64,000 bases of DNA from Oceanospirillaceae bacterium (GTDB lineage Bacteria; Pseudomonadota; Gammaproteobacteria; Pseudomonadales; Balneatricaceae): assembly GCA_013215505.1 (NCBI GenBank), contig JABSQZ010000026.1, positions 24,291-88,290 of the forward strand. The letters run 5' to 3'. The notes beneath the pieces are model-generated. The model was not told the origin of the DNA and did no database searches. It saw nothing but the letters and a program-made list of their open reading frames with translations. Of this stretch, positions 1-8,317 are shown piece by piece; position 1 is the stretch's first letter, and each line of letters begins with the position of its first letter. Position numbers and translations under genes: made by a program.

Positions 1-61
1 AACTTGGATAGAGCGAGATAGTAGAAGATACGGAAAGTAAAAATTATGGTTTTTCTAGAAG

Positions 62-148
62 TGGTGCCCGGGGCCGGACTTGAACCGGCACAATCTTGCG
101 ATCGGGAGATTTTAAGTCTCCTGTGTCTACCAATTCCACCACCCGGGC
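62..148 (-). tRNA. tRNA-Leu, anticodon UAA
   Basis: Read on the minus strand this is an 87-nt class II tRNA with encoded CCA. The acceptor stem is GCCCGGG paired with CCCGGGC, and the T arm contains GGTTCAAGTCC. The anticodon loop is CTTAAAA between GGAGA and TCTCC, which gives anticodon UAA, so it reads UUA codons. The long variable arm (CGATCGCAAGATTG) is typical of leucine tRNAs. The length equals that of the E. coli tRNA-Leu(UAA). No other tRNA is adjacent. Confidence 0.96.
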
Positions 149-475
149 TAACAGGGGTATTTTTTATAGTAGGTATGGTGGCCCTACTTCGTTAGATCCA
201 AATAACAATATTGTCGCTGATTGAAACGAGCGGCTATTGTATTGTTTAGATGAAATTAGTCAAGTAGTGCGGGGAAATAAACACTATTTATATCTTTAAG
301 TTTTTGGCGGTTAGATTGAGGTTTGGGTCTGTGAGAAAGCTAGGCCCGTTACCTTGGCAGAATCTGGATTGGTTTTACGACAATATAGCAGCATTTTTAT
401 GTGGGTTTAAAAGCGCCAGAAATTATTACCGAACTCTCTAATTGCAGAGATCAGAAATTAGATAGCGATGCACTA

Positions 476-504
476 TTGGTAGTAGATTTGTTATGCTTTA
501 TAAT
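476..504 (+). promoter_or_regulatory. Candidate sigma-70 promoter of ssb
   Basis: A perfect TATAAT lies at 499-504 with TTGGTA at 476-481, separated by exactly 17 bases. Transcription would start about 25-30 bases before the ssb start codon. The rest of the stretch from 149 to 475 shows no convincing gene and no clear LexA box. Confidence 0.6.
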
Positions 505-539
505 CGCAGCATAAAATACAACAGTACTTGGAGAGGAAC

Positions 540-1148
540 ATGGCGCGCGGCGTAAATAAAGTAATTATAGTGGGTAATATTGGCGGAGACCCAGAAGTGC
601 GGTACATGCCTTCAGGTAATGCAGTAACAAATGTCACTATAGCAACCAGTGAGACTTGGAAAGATAAGCAAACAGGCCAAAACCAGGAACGCACTGAATG
701 GCACCGGGTGGTTTTCTTCAACCGTTTAGGTGAGATTGCCGGCGAATATCTGCGCAAGGGCAGTAAAGTTTATGTAGAAGGATCGCTGCGTACTCGTAAG
801 TGGCAGGGGCAGGACGGTCAGGATCGTTATACTACTGAAATTGTTGCCAGCGAAATGCAGATGCTAGATTCAAGAGGCGGAAGTAGTGAGGGTGCTTACC
901 AGGCTCCTCAACAGCAGCAGCAGCAACAGCAGCAGGGTGGTTATCAGCAACAAGCTCCGCAGCAGCAAGCTTCCCAGCAACAGAATTATCAGCAGGCTCC
1001 ACAACAGGCACCGCAACAGCAGAATAGACCTGCTTCCCCTGCCCCTGCCCCTGCCCCTGCCCCTGCCCCTGCTCCACAGCAGCAGTCGCAACAAGCTCCG
1101 CAAGCAGCGCCTAATTTTGACGACTTCGACGACGATATTCCGTTTTAG
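540..1148 (+). CDS. ssb: Single-stranded DNA-binding protein
   Basis: SSB coats single-stranded DNA during replication, recombination and repair and recruits partner proteins through its acidic C-terminal tip. The ATG at 540 is chosen because GGAGAGG precedes it at good spacing and the protein then begins [13 protein letters not shown], the normal SSB start; a TTG at 528 is less likely. The protein has 202 residues. The OB-fold domain covers about residues 1-110 (motifs ERTEWHRVV and [11 protein letters not shown]). A long glutamine-rich linker follows, then a run of Pro-Ala dipeptides (bases about 1036-1075, from repeated gcccct), and the canonical tip DDDIPF. The linker is longer and more repetitive than that of E. 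coli SSB (178 aa). The gene has its own promoter and terminator. Confidence 0.97.
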   Translation: MARGVNKVIIVGNIGGDPEVRYMPSGNAVTNVTIATSETWKDKQTGQNQERTEWHRVVFFNRLGEIAGEYLRKGSKVYVEGSLRTRKWQGQDGQDRYTTEIVASEMQMLDSRGGSSEGAYQAPQQQQQQQQQGGYQQQAPQQQASQQQNYQQAPQQAPQQQNRPASPAPAPAPAPAPAPQQQSQQAPQAAPNFDDFDDDIPF

Positions 1149-1195
1149 ACCGCATTTTATGTAAAATGTAACGTTCCAAAGAGCGTTATTCTATT

Positions 1196-1224
1196 AAGGC
1201 CTCGCAATAGCGGGGCTTTTTATT
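1196..1224 (+). terminator. Rho-independent terminator of ssb
   Basis: GCCTCGC and GCGGGGC form a seven-pair stem (one G-U) around an AATA loop, followed by TTTTTATT. It lies about 50 bases after the ssb stop. Confidence 0.8.
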
Positions 1225-1625
1225 GCATGGTGGTAGGGATACCTGCAAGAAATGTTCTACTACTGGTAGCGAATGTGCCGTTAAAATGGGACTCAGTCCG
1301 TTCACGCCTATTGCGCGATTAGTGCAAATATCAGTTGCCACTCAATTTCCAGATCTTTTGTATTAAAGACTACTGTCGCATGTTCTGTCGCTCACTGATG
1401 TTATATAGGATTTAGCCTCAGCTACGTCATTTGATTTGATCATAGTATCGGCTAAACAAGATCGCTATTGACAGAGTATATTGCAGCTACAGCAACGCAC
1501 ATAAAAATATGCATTGGTAACTGCTGACAACCGTGCTGACATGAAAAATCACTTGAATGCAGCCCCAATCAAGCTGTGCTGCTCAGTCTTTCCTACTCAG
1601 TAAGAATCGACCGATTGGCAGCGTG
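1225..1625. other. Intergenic, no gene seen
   Basis: This stretch lies between the ssb terminator and the 3' end of the LysR-type gene. I see no ORF with recognisable homology, no repeat and no RNA gene. The short frame at 1557-1799 overlaps the end of the LysR gene and looks like a chance frame. Confidence 0.5.
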
Positions 1626-2558
1626 TTATCCCACCACCAGGTTGTTTTGCAGCATACTGTTAAAAATTTTGATCAGAGACTGGTTGTTAGATTGTTTAGC
1701 GTATATCGACTTAAATGTATTGGTATAACCATATTTAGTCTCCAAAATGGGCTTGAGTTTATCGACCAGTCCCCACTGACTGAGCAAATGTTTAGGTAAG
1801 AAGCCTAAATAGTGACCGCTGAGAATAAGCGACAGTCGCGCTTCCTGATGGTGCGCTTTACTGACAATATTCCAGTGTTTCATATCGGCATGGGGCTCTT
1901 GTCCCGCTCTCAGTCGCGGCGATTCTACAAATTTATATTCGGACAAATCTAGCTGTCTTAGCTGGCTATGGCTTAGCTCATATAATGGGTGTTTTCTGCC
2001 ACAGTACAGTAACATTCTCTCATAGAATAAATCTGTCGAGTCCAGCTGTGCATGGCCCTGCAAAGGTACCGTAATACCAATGTCAGCACGCTTGTCCAAG
2101 ATGGCGCTAACAATGCTGTTCGACTCCATCACACTGATATGTATATTTACCTGCGGGGCTAATTGTTGAAATTCATCGATGGCATTCACAATACAGTAAT
2201 TACCGTAGCCCAAAGTGTGCTCTGCACAGATTAAATGTAAGTCGCCAAGCAACACTTGGTGCGAGTCGTTGATCCTATTTTTGAATTTTTGCAGAGCAGC
2301 GAGTAACTCTAGTGTAGCGTCGTACACTAACTGCCCTTGCTGGGTGATAATAAATCCTTTGCGGCCGCGTTCACACAAGCGCATATCCAAACGTTTTTCC
2401 AGGTCAGATAAATAATTGGAAATAGTTGAATTGGCAAGGTTTAACTGTGCTTCGGCTGCGGTCACGCCTCTGGCATCTACGACCGCTTTAAATATCCGCA
2501 GCAGTTTAATATCGATATCCGCTAATTGTCCGCTTAAGGCCGCTTTTTTGAATCCCAT
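1626..2558 (-). CDS. LysR-family transcriptional regulator, divergent from gabDT
   Basis: This 310-residue protein has the LysR layout. A winged helix-turn-helix occupies about residues 14-75 (LLRIFKAVVDARGVTAAEAQL, then NSTISNYLSDLEKRL and LCERGRKGFIITQQG). An effector-binding domain follows from about residue 100. It has the usual family length. It is transcribed away from gabD across a 140-bp gap that holds an inverted repeat suited to LysR binding (2603-2622). From this arrangement I infer that it controls the GABA genes, probably with GABA, succinate semialdehyde or a related amine metabolite as inducer; the ligand cannot be read from the sequence. It is not related to the MocR-type GabR of Bacillus. 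Confidence 0.9.
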   Translation of the reverse strand: MGFKKAALSGQLADIDIKLLRIFKAVVDARGVTAAEAQLNLANSTISNYLSDLEKRLDMRLCERGRKGFIITQQGQLVYDATLELLAALQKFKNRINDSHQVLLGDLHLICAEHTLGYGNYCIVNAIDEFQQLAPQVNIHISVMESNSIVSAILDKRADIGITVPLQGHAQLDSTDLFYERMLLYCGRKHPLYELSHSQLRQLDLSEYKFVESPRLRAGQEPHADMKHWNIVSKAHHQEARLSLILSGHYLGFLPKHLLSQWGLVDKLKPILETKYGYTNTFKSIYAKQSNNQSLIKIFNSMLQNNLVVG

Positions 2559-2602
2559 ATCAATCTCGTTGTAATTGTATATTCAAATATAATATTCTTA
2601 AA

Positions 2603-2642
2603 AGCATTATATAAACAATGCTAAATATCCATTATAAATGCT
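2603..2642. promoter_or_regulatory. Candidate LysR operator between lysR and gabD
   Basis: A perfect inverted repeat AGCATT-N8-AATGCT spans 2603-2622. A third AATGCT half-site lies at 2637-2642, exactly 20 bases (about two helical turns) after the second. A strong dyad plus a phased extra half-site is the usual recognition-site/activation-site pattern of LysR regulators. The surrounding DNA is very AT-rich. Confidence 0.6.
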
Positions 2643-2698
2643 TTTATTCTCAACATGACAATAAACCACAATACTGCTATGCAACGGGTGGAGTAAAT

Positions 2699-4174
2699 AT
2701 GACGGTACAACTGGTGGATCAGCTTAATGATCCCAAATTATTCAGGCAACAAGCATATATCAATGGCCAGTGGCTGGATGCAGATAACAACGACACTTTT
2801 GCGGTGACAGATCCTGCCACCGGTAAGATCATTGCCAATGTGGCTAACTTAGGTGCGGCACAGACGGTAGCAGCGATAGAGGTTGCCGATCAGGCGATGC
2901 GTCAGTGGCGCCTGCAAAGCGCAAAAACCCGTGCGGACATTCTGGAGTGTTGGCACCAGTTGATTTTACACAATAGCGAAGACCTCGCCATTATTATGAG
3001 TGCTGAACAGGGGAAAACACTGGCAGAATCCCGAGGCGAAATCGGCTATAGCGCGTCCTTTATCAAATGGTTCGCCGAAGAGGGAAAAAGAGTCTACGGA
3101 GATGTTATTCCATTGGCGCAGTCTGATAGACGGGGTATAGCAATCAAACAGCCAATCGGAGTAGTAGCCGCTATAACCCCCTGGAATTTTCCCAGTGCAA
3201 TGATCACTCGGAAAGTAGGGCCTGCTCTGTCTGTAGGTTGCGCAGTAGTACTTAAACCCGCTGCAGAAACACCGCTATCAGCTCTAGCCCTGGCAGAACT
3301 GGCAGAGCGCGCAGGATTACCTGCTGGGCTGTTTAATATAGTAACCAGTGAGGATGCCGTAGCGGTAGGCGCAGAGCTAACCTCTCATCCTCTGGTCAAG
3401 AAACTGACTTTTACCGGCTCTACCCCTGTGGGCAAGCTGTTAATGGCGCAGTGTGCCAGTACTGTTAAGCGTACCTCGATGGAGTTGGGTGGCAATGCCC
3501 CAATAATCGTCTTCGACGATGCGGATTTGGATTTGGTGTTGCCAGGTGTGATTAATGCCAAGTTTCGCAATAGCGGTCAAACCTGTATCAGTGCCAATCG
3601 CATAATTGTGCAAGAGGGGATTTATCAAGAGTTCATTGCACGGCTCAGCATGGCAGTGGCTGAATTTAATTTTGGTGCCTATACAGATAAAGGTAGCAGC
3701 CACGGGCCATTGATTACAGCCACAGCAGCTAAAAATGTCGATGAAAAAGTGAAGCGAGCGGTAGCAGAAGGTGCAACGGTCGTCTGCGGTGGGCAGTTAA
3801 GTGAGGGGCCGGGATACTTCTATCCGGCGACAATACTTGTCGACTTAAACTCGGATATGGCAATATTCCAAGAGGAGATTTTTGGCCCGGTCGCGGCCGT
3901 TTATAGCTTTAAAACTGAGCAACAGGCAGTGGATATGGCTAACGATACACCTTTTGGTTTGGCCGCTTACTTTTATACAGAGAATATGCGCCGTAGCTGG
4001 AAGGTGTCTGAAGCACTTGAATACGGCATGGTGGGGGTTAATGAGACCGCCATCAGTGCAGAAGTTGTCCCCTTTGGCGGTTTTAAGGAATCGGGCCAGG
4101 GCAGAGAGGGATCAAAGTACGGCGTCGATGACTATCTAGAAATTAAGTATATCTGTATGGGTAATATAGGTTAA
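2699..4174 (+). CDS. gabD: Succinate-semialdehyde dehydrogenase
   Basis: This aldehyde dehydrogenase oxidises succinate semialdehyde to succinate with NAD(P)+, the second step of GABA breakdown, feeding the TCA cycle. The ATG at 2699 is preceded by GGTGGAG at good spacing; upstream in-frame codons encode no conserved sequence. It has 491 residues, near the E. coli GabD length (482). Family motifs include TPWNFPSAMITRK, the nucleotide-fold FTGSTPVGK, MELGGNAP with the general-base glutamate, NSGQTCISANR with the catalytic cysteine, and EEIFGPVAAVY. It lies directly before gabT with a 43-bp gap, so the two probably form one transcript. A related omega-semialdehyde (for example glutarate semialdehyde) is possible as a substrate. 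Confidence 0.93.
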   Translation: MTVQLVDQLNDPKLFRQQAYINGQWLDADNNDTFAVTDPATGKIIANVANLGAAQTVAAIEVADQAMRQWRLQSAKTRADILECWHQLILHNSEDLAIIMSAEQGKTLAESRGEIGYSASFIKWFAEEGKRVYGDVIPLAQSDRRGIAIKQPIGVVAAITPWNFPSAMITRKVGPALSVGCAVVLKPAAETPLSALALAELAERAGLPAGLFNIVTSEDAVAVGAELTSHPLVKKLTFTGSTPVGKLLMAQCASTVKRTSMELGGNAPIIVFDDADLDLVLPGVINAKFRNSGQTCISANRIIVQEGIYQEFIARLSMAVAEFNFGAYTDKGSSHGPLITATAAKNVDEKVKRAVAEGATVVCGGQLSEGPGYFYPATILVDLNSDMAIFQEEIFGPVAAVYSFKTEQQAVDMANDTPFGLAAYFYTENMRRSWKVSEALEYGMVGVNETAISAEVVPFGGFKESGQGREGSKYGVDDYLEIKYICMGNIG

Positions 4175-4217
4175 AGACAGATTAATCGGCAGATGAAACC
4201 ATAATTTAGGACACAGC

Positions 4218-5501
4218 ATGATGAATAACGATCAATTGCAGCAACGTAAAAGCAAAGTAATTGCCCGCGGTCAGGGTAATTTATATCCCGTGTATATTGA
4301 GCGCGGCGAAGGATCAGAACTCTGGGACGTCGAAGGGCAGCGTTTTATAGACTTTGGCGCTGGTATTGCAGTTTGTAATACCGGTCACAGTCATCCAAAA
4401 GTGGTGGCAGCAGCCAAAGCGCAGCTGGATAAATTTAGTCATACCTGCGTGATGGTCAACCCTTATGAAGTAGCGGTAGAGCTGGCTGAAAAATTAATCG
4501 CAGTGGCACCTGGGGACAGCGGCAAGAAAGCAATTTTTGTTTCGACCGGCGCTGAAGCCGTAGAAAATTGCGTTAAAATTGCCCGTGCGTATACTGGGCG
4601 TCGTGCAGTAGTCGCTTTTAACGGTGGTTTCCACGGACGGACCAATTTAACCATGGCGCTAACGGGGAAAATCACGCCCTACAAACATCTATTTGGCCCG
4701 TTTCCTGCAGATATCTATCATATTCCCTTCCCTATTGCCCTGCATGATGTCAGCGTAAAGCAGTCATTAAAGGCACTGGAAAACCTGTTTAAAGTCGATA
4801 TTGCAGCCTCTGATGTGGCGGCTATCATCGTCGAACCTGTTCAGGGAGAAGGTGGCTTTTATGCTGCCCCTGCAGAGTTTTTACAAGCTCTGCGGAGCAT
4901 TTGTGATGAACAGGGCATTGTCCTGATTGCTGATGAGATTCAAACGGGTTTTGGCCGTACCGGTAAGATGTTTAGTTTCGAACACGCTGGTGTAGAGCCT
5001 GATTTGATAACGATGGCCAAAGGTATAGCAGGTGGCTTTCCACTGGCAGCCGTGGTCGGTAAAACAGCTATCATGGATGCACCACTTCCCGGCGGTTTGG
5101 GCGGTACTTACGGGGGTTCCCCGGTTGCCTGTGCGGCGGCACTAGCCGTGCTCGAAGTGATAGAAGAAGAAAACTTAGTGATGCGAGCAGCGCAAATTGG
5201 CGAGCTTTTTAAACAGCGCCTGACGGCTTTGCAAACAGATTATCCCCTGCTTATCAGTGATGTGCGCAATCAGGGAGCGATGATCGCCATTGAATTAATG
5301 CTGGAGGGCGATAGTGACCAGCCTAATACCGCGTTAACCCAGGCAATTATCGGTGGTGCAGCAGAGCATGGGTTAATCTTGCTATCCTGTGGCTTCTACG
5401 CCAATGTGATACGCTTCCTGCCGGCCCTAACCATCAGTGATGAGCTGGCCGAGGAAGGATTGGATAACTTTGAGAAGCTGTTCAGAGGGTTAGTCGGGTA
5501 A
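4218..5501 (+). CDS. gabT: 4-aminobutyrate aminotransferase
   Basis: This PLP-dependent class III aminotransferase converts GABA plus 2-oxoglutarate into succinate semialdehyde plus glutamate; the product goes to the adjacent GabD. Its 427 residues match E. coli GabT (426). Visible motifs are STGAEAVENCVKIAR, FNGGFHGR (cofactor stacking region), IVEPVQGEGGF, LIADEIQTGFGRTGKMF with the PLP-ring aspartate, and MAKGIAGGFPLAAV with the Schiff-base lysine. The start ATG at 4218 follows AGGACACAGC. An in-frame ATG at 4221 is an equally good alternative. It is the last gene of the gab unit. Confidence 0.94.
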   Translation: MMNNDQLQQRKSKVIARGQGNLYPVYIERGEGSELWDVEGQRFIDFGAGIAVCNTGHSHPKVVAAAKAQLDKFSHTCVMVNPYEVAVELAEKLIAVAPGDSGKKAIFVSTGAEAVENCVKIARAYTGRRAVVAFNGGFHGRTNLTMALTGKITPYKHLFGPFPADIYHIPFPIALHDVSVKQSLKALENLFKVDIAASDVAAIIVEPVQGEGGFYAAPAEFLQALRSICDEQGIVLIADEIQTGFGRTGKMFSFEHAGVEPDLITMAKGIAGGFPLAAVVGKTAIMDAPLPGGLGGTYGGSPVACAAALAVLEVIEEENLVMRAAQIGELFKQRLTALQTDYPLLISDVRNQGAMIAIELMLEGDSDQPNTALTQAIIGGAAEHGLILLSCGFYANVIRFLPALTISDELAEEGLDNFEKLFRGLVG

Positions 5502-5819
5502 CAGCGACCATATATGTTAGTCCCTGCATCTGTGTGGGGACATCTTTGTCCGTCAGTTAGTTTGCAATCTGAGTTCGTTATTGACTCTGATTGAGTCGGT
5601 AACAGGATGAAAGCGCAGCGCAAAGACTTTTACTTTGCGTGGTAGTGCCGACAATCATCGTTTTGTGAACGGCTATATTTGTTCAGACCCTCCCTATATA
5701 AACTTCATTTTCGAGCCCTTTGGCACTGCTGTGTCTCAGTTGTTCTATTTGTTTGTGCACAGCGCGTTGTCCCTGCAATATGACTCTATATATCCTTGCA
5801 TGAACTCTATAATGAAAAA
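5502..5819. other. Non-coding stretch after gabT with a hairpin
   Basis: No recognisable gene is seen. An 11-pair hairpin (two G-U pairs) at 5577-5603 joins GTTATTGACTC with GAGTCGGTAAC around TGATT; it lacks a T-run, so it is not a classical terminator. This stretch probably marks the left part of the decayed IS21-type element that follows. Confidence 0.4.
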
Positions 5820-5821
5820 TT

Positions 5822-6226
5822 GTTGTCGCTTGTGACATTGGTTTTTTAAAACTCTTCAAGTCTGCTGCACTGTTGAATGACCGGATATCACGACGGATGT
5901 GTGAACTCACCCAAGCGAAAGCTGATGCCACTTACAGCAAAGTGCTAAAAGGCATCGCCAAGTTTGATTTACTGATACTAGACGCCTGGGGATTAGATCC
6001 ACTAGCGAAACGATCTGATGAAAATAATGGACGATTCCCACAGCAATGCCTCTGTCGTCATTATCAGCCCATTAGCCACTGAACAATGGCTTGAAATGAT
6101 TGGAGATAACAGGCTGGTGGACGCCATTTTAGATCGCATAATGCATAGCGCCCATCCTATAAAATTGCAGGGAGAATCCATGCGAAAAAAATTAAATTCC
6201 TTGACCCATGGTGAACACTTAAGTTA
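5822..6226 (+). pseudogene. Remnant of IstB (IS21-family transposition helper ATPase)
   Basis: Two adjoining frames together resemble the C-terminal half of IstB. The first frame gives AKADATYSKVLKGIAKFDLLILDAWGLDPL, covering the region around Walker B; after a frameshift near 6005-6018 the second frame gives MKIMDDSHS, then WLEMIGDNRLVDAILDRIMH and KLQGESMRKK. These are hallmark stretches of IS21-type IstB proteins, which are ATPases of about 250 residues that help the transposase choose targets. The N-terminal half with Walker A and the istA transposase are missing. Shadow frames elsewhere show no rescue, so the gene is dead. Confidence 0.82.
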
Positions 6227-6284
6227 AAAAACAGACAGGCCAATGCAGTGGATGAATAGGTGTTCACCTTCGCCGGAATGTGCA
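5822..6284 (+). mobile_element. Decayed IS21-family element, right part
   Basis: The istB remnant is followed by about 60 bases ending in TTCGCCGGAATGTGCA, which resembles the conserved right ends of IS21-like elements. I could not identify the left end or an istA gene. The true right boundary is placed near 6284 by pattern memory only. The element lies directly upstream of the MIO-less HAL gene and suggests that this region was shaped by insertion and deletion. Confidence 0.55.
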
Positions 6285-6342
6285 GTAGGGCCCGAACTTG
6301 CCGATGCTGGGCTTAATATAGAATATCGATCTGGGATCTTAT

Positions 6343-7869
6343 ATGTCGCAACAAGTATTGATAGATGGACCGATCAGTTGGAGGGATATCGCCAGGGTGG
6401 CCGAGGGTACTGCTATCAGCCTGAGTGAATCACGCTGGGCGGGGATCCGAGAAAGCCGCGCAGCAGTTATGTCTATGGTCGACAGCGGTCAGCGCGCTTA
6501 CGGGGTGAATACTGGTCTGGGCGACCTGTGCAACCACCTTCTGGACGCCGATCAGCTCGGCCAGATGTCACGCGGTACTATTCTCAACCACGCCTGTGGG
6601 GTCGGGCCACTACTGGAAAAACGTCAGGTGCGGGCCATAATGGCCGCGGCGTTAGTAAACTTCAGTCAAGGTTATTCGGGCCTTTCATTAGCTGTTGTCG
6701 AGGCGCTGATGGCGATGCTCAACCGGGACTTAACACCTCAAGTTCCCAGCCTGGGCTCGGTGGGTTATCTGAGCCACATGGCCCACATTGCTTTACCTTT
6801 GCTTGGGGTCGGGGAGGTAGAATTTAACGGGGGGGTTATGCCCGCTTGCGAAGCCATGCGCTTGGCGGCTATCCAACTGCCTGAACTGGGTGCTAAGGAT
6901 GGCCTGAGCCTGGTCAACGGCACCCCTTGCATGACGGGCCTGGCCTGTTTAGTGGCGGGGGATGCCGAACAGCTGATGGACTGGGCGGATATCGGCGGGG
7001 CGCTGAGTTTTCAAGCCCTGGGCGGCCAGCTAGCGGCGTTTGGCGAAGCTAACCTGGCGCTCAAAGGGTCGGTCGAGGTAGTGAAGGTAGGGTATAGGCT
7101 CCGGTGCCTGCTGGCCGATAGTCCCTGGCTGGCCAGCCAACAGAGCCAGCGCACCCAAGATGCATTGAGCCTGCGTTCGATGCCGCAGATCCACGGTGCC
7201 TGTCGGCAACAGTGGCGGCATTTTTGCGCGGTTCTCGATGGCGAGCTGAGCGGTGCCAGTGATAACCCGCTTATCATGAAAGATGCACAAGGCTATCGGG
7301 TGGTCTCCCAGGCCAATCCCCATGGGCAGGGCCTGGCGCTGGCCTGCGATGCCCTCGCCCCGGCACTGGCGGAACTTGGCTCAGTAGCCGAGCGGCGCAG
7401 CTACCGATTGCTTTATCCGCAGGTCAGTGGCCTGCCAGGTTATCTGACCGACCAGGGCGGAATCAGCTCTGGGCTGATGATTGCACAATACACCAGCGCC
7501 TCCTTATGCGCCGACAACCGCCGTTTAGCGCAGCCGGTATCGGTGGATAATTTTGTCACCTCAGGGCTACAGGAAGACCACCTGAGTTTTGGTACTAGCG
7601 CTGCGCTGCGCTTGTTTCCGATGCTGGACAATGTGCGACGGGTGCTAGCAGTGGAGCTCTTTTGTGGTGCCCAGGCATTGGATTTCCTGGACTCTGACGG
7701 GCAGCGCTTTTCGCCAGCTGGGACAGCTATCTGGCGGCTAATTCGTCTGCGGGTGCCACACTATACTTGCCAACGTTGGATTGCCCCGGATATTGCCCAG
7801 GTCGAAACGCTATTGCGTGATGGTCGAATACTGTCTGAAGTTGAACAAGTGGCGGGACTGGTAAATTAA
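6343..7869 (+). CDS. Histidine ammonia-lyase homologue lacking the MIO triad
   Basis: This 508-residue protein aligns end to end with HutH-type aromatic ammonia-lyases: AYGVNTGLGDLC (Y53), LNHACGVGP, GLSLVNGTP (N192), SLRSMPQIHGA (R278), SDNPLI, LAELGSVAERR, SSGLMIAQYTSASL and QEDHLSFG. In HutH the segment GSVG-ASGDLAP-LAHM supplies the Ala-Ser-Gly that cyclises to the MIO electrophile. Here the seven residues ASGDLAP are replaced by a single tyrosine (residues 138-146 read LGSVGYLSH), so MIO cannot form. Other active-site positions also differ: the Tyr of QDPYSLR is Leu275, the Phe of GNFHG is Pro326, and the Glu of SENK is Asp391. The frame is intact and the protein full length, so loss by drift is unlikely. 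It may be an MIO-independent lyase such as ergothionase, or a non-catalytic homologue. The start ATG follows GGGA. Confidence 0.85.
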   Translation: MSQQVLIDGPISWRDIARVAEGTAISLSESRWAGIRESRAAVMSMVDSGQRAYGVNTGLGDLCNHLLDADQLGQMSRGTILNHACGVGPLLEKRQVRAIMAAALVNFSQGYSGLSLAVVEALMAMLNRDLTPQVPSLGSVGYLSHMAHIALPLLGVGEVEFNGGVMPACEAMRLAAIQLPELGAKDGLSLVNGTPCMTGLACLVAGDAEQLMDWADIGGALSFQALGGQLAAFGEANLALKGSVEVVKVGYRLRCLLADSPWLASQQSQRTQDALSLRSMPQIHGACRQQWRHFCAVLDGELSGASDNPLIMKDAQGYRVVSQANPHGQGLALACDALAPALAELGSVAERRSYRLLYPQVSGLPGYLTDQGGISSGLMIAQYTSASLCADNRRLAQPVSVDNFVTSGLQEDHLSFGTSAALRLFPMLDNVRRVLAVELFCGAQALDFLDSDGQRFSPAGTAIWRLIRLRVPHYTCQRWIAPDIAQVETLLRDGRILSEVEQVAGLVN

Positions 7870-7903
7870 AATCGCACTAGATAAGCACCGAAGGAGGTTA
7901 ACG

Positions 7904-8083
7904 ATGTTTGAATTACAGTTATCTCCAGGCACCCTGAATCTATCCCAATTGTGCCAAATCAGCCGTCTGCGGGTGCGCCTGAATCTGCTGTCTACTGGCG
8001 ACGGTCAAATCGGTCAGGACAACCTGTTTTTTGATCAAATTAACAGTCACCGCTTGGGTAATACCCAAAATGTCCACCGCTAA
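7904..8083 (+). pseudogene. N-terminal stub of a second HutH-type gene
   Basis: A strong ribosome site (AAGGAGG) precedes the ATG at 7904. The 59-residue frame begins MFELQLSPGTLNLSQLCQI, close to the start of true HutH proteins (compare MTELTLKPGTLTLAQLRAI in Pseudomonas). Similarity fades after about residue 27 and the frame stops at 8081-8083. A normal HutH has about 510 residues, so more than 90 percent is missing. It follows the intact MIO-less HAL gene by 34 bp, which suggests that a tandem hutH-type copy was deleted here. The short peptide may still be translated; I see no reason to give it a function. Confidence 0.6.
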
Positions 8084-8317
8084 CAGCCTGGTTGCACTGG
8101 ATTTTGAAACCACCGGATTATCCTCGAAATGGGTGGTCGGGCCATGGAAGCCTTTGGGCTGCGGCTGGAAAGCGCTCGGATGACCGATCACTATCAGGCC
8201 TTGATGAACCACGGTCAGAGGGACAGCGGCTTTATCGAAGGCTATACCGGTGAATTTGTATGCGACTTGATTGAACAACGGCTATTTGGTGGCGGATCTT
8301 CAGCGCATCCGTCATGA
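8082..8317 (+). pseudogene. Frameshifted DnaQ-like 3'-5' exonuclease fragment
   Basis: One frame from 8082 reads NSLVALDFETTGLSS, the Exo I motif (DxE) of DnaQ-family exonucleases. After a frameshift near 8125, the frame from 8129 continues with AMEAFGLRLESARMTDHYQ, ALMNHGQRDS and FIEGYTGEF, which matches the part that follows in pol III epsilon-like exonucleases. The remaining C-terminal motifs are absent, so the gene is broken. It begins inside the stop of the hutH stub, so a deletion may have joined the two remnants. Confidence 0.6.

Noticed and set aside
540..540. LexA box upstream of ssb
   Set aside because: No CTGT-N8-ACAG pattern is present in 150-539.
832..1103. Minus-strand frames opposite the ssb linker
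   Set aside because: They are low-complexity mirror frames of the Gln-rich and Pro-Ala repeats, with no ribosome sites.
5635..5835. 66-codon frame before the istB remnant
   Set aside because: It has no start signal and no similarity that I recognise, and it runs across the remnant boundary.
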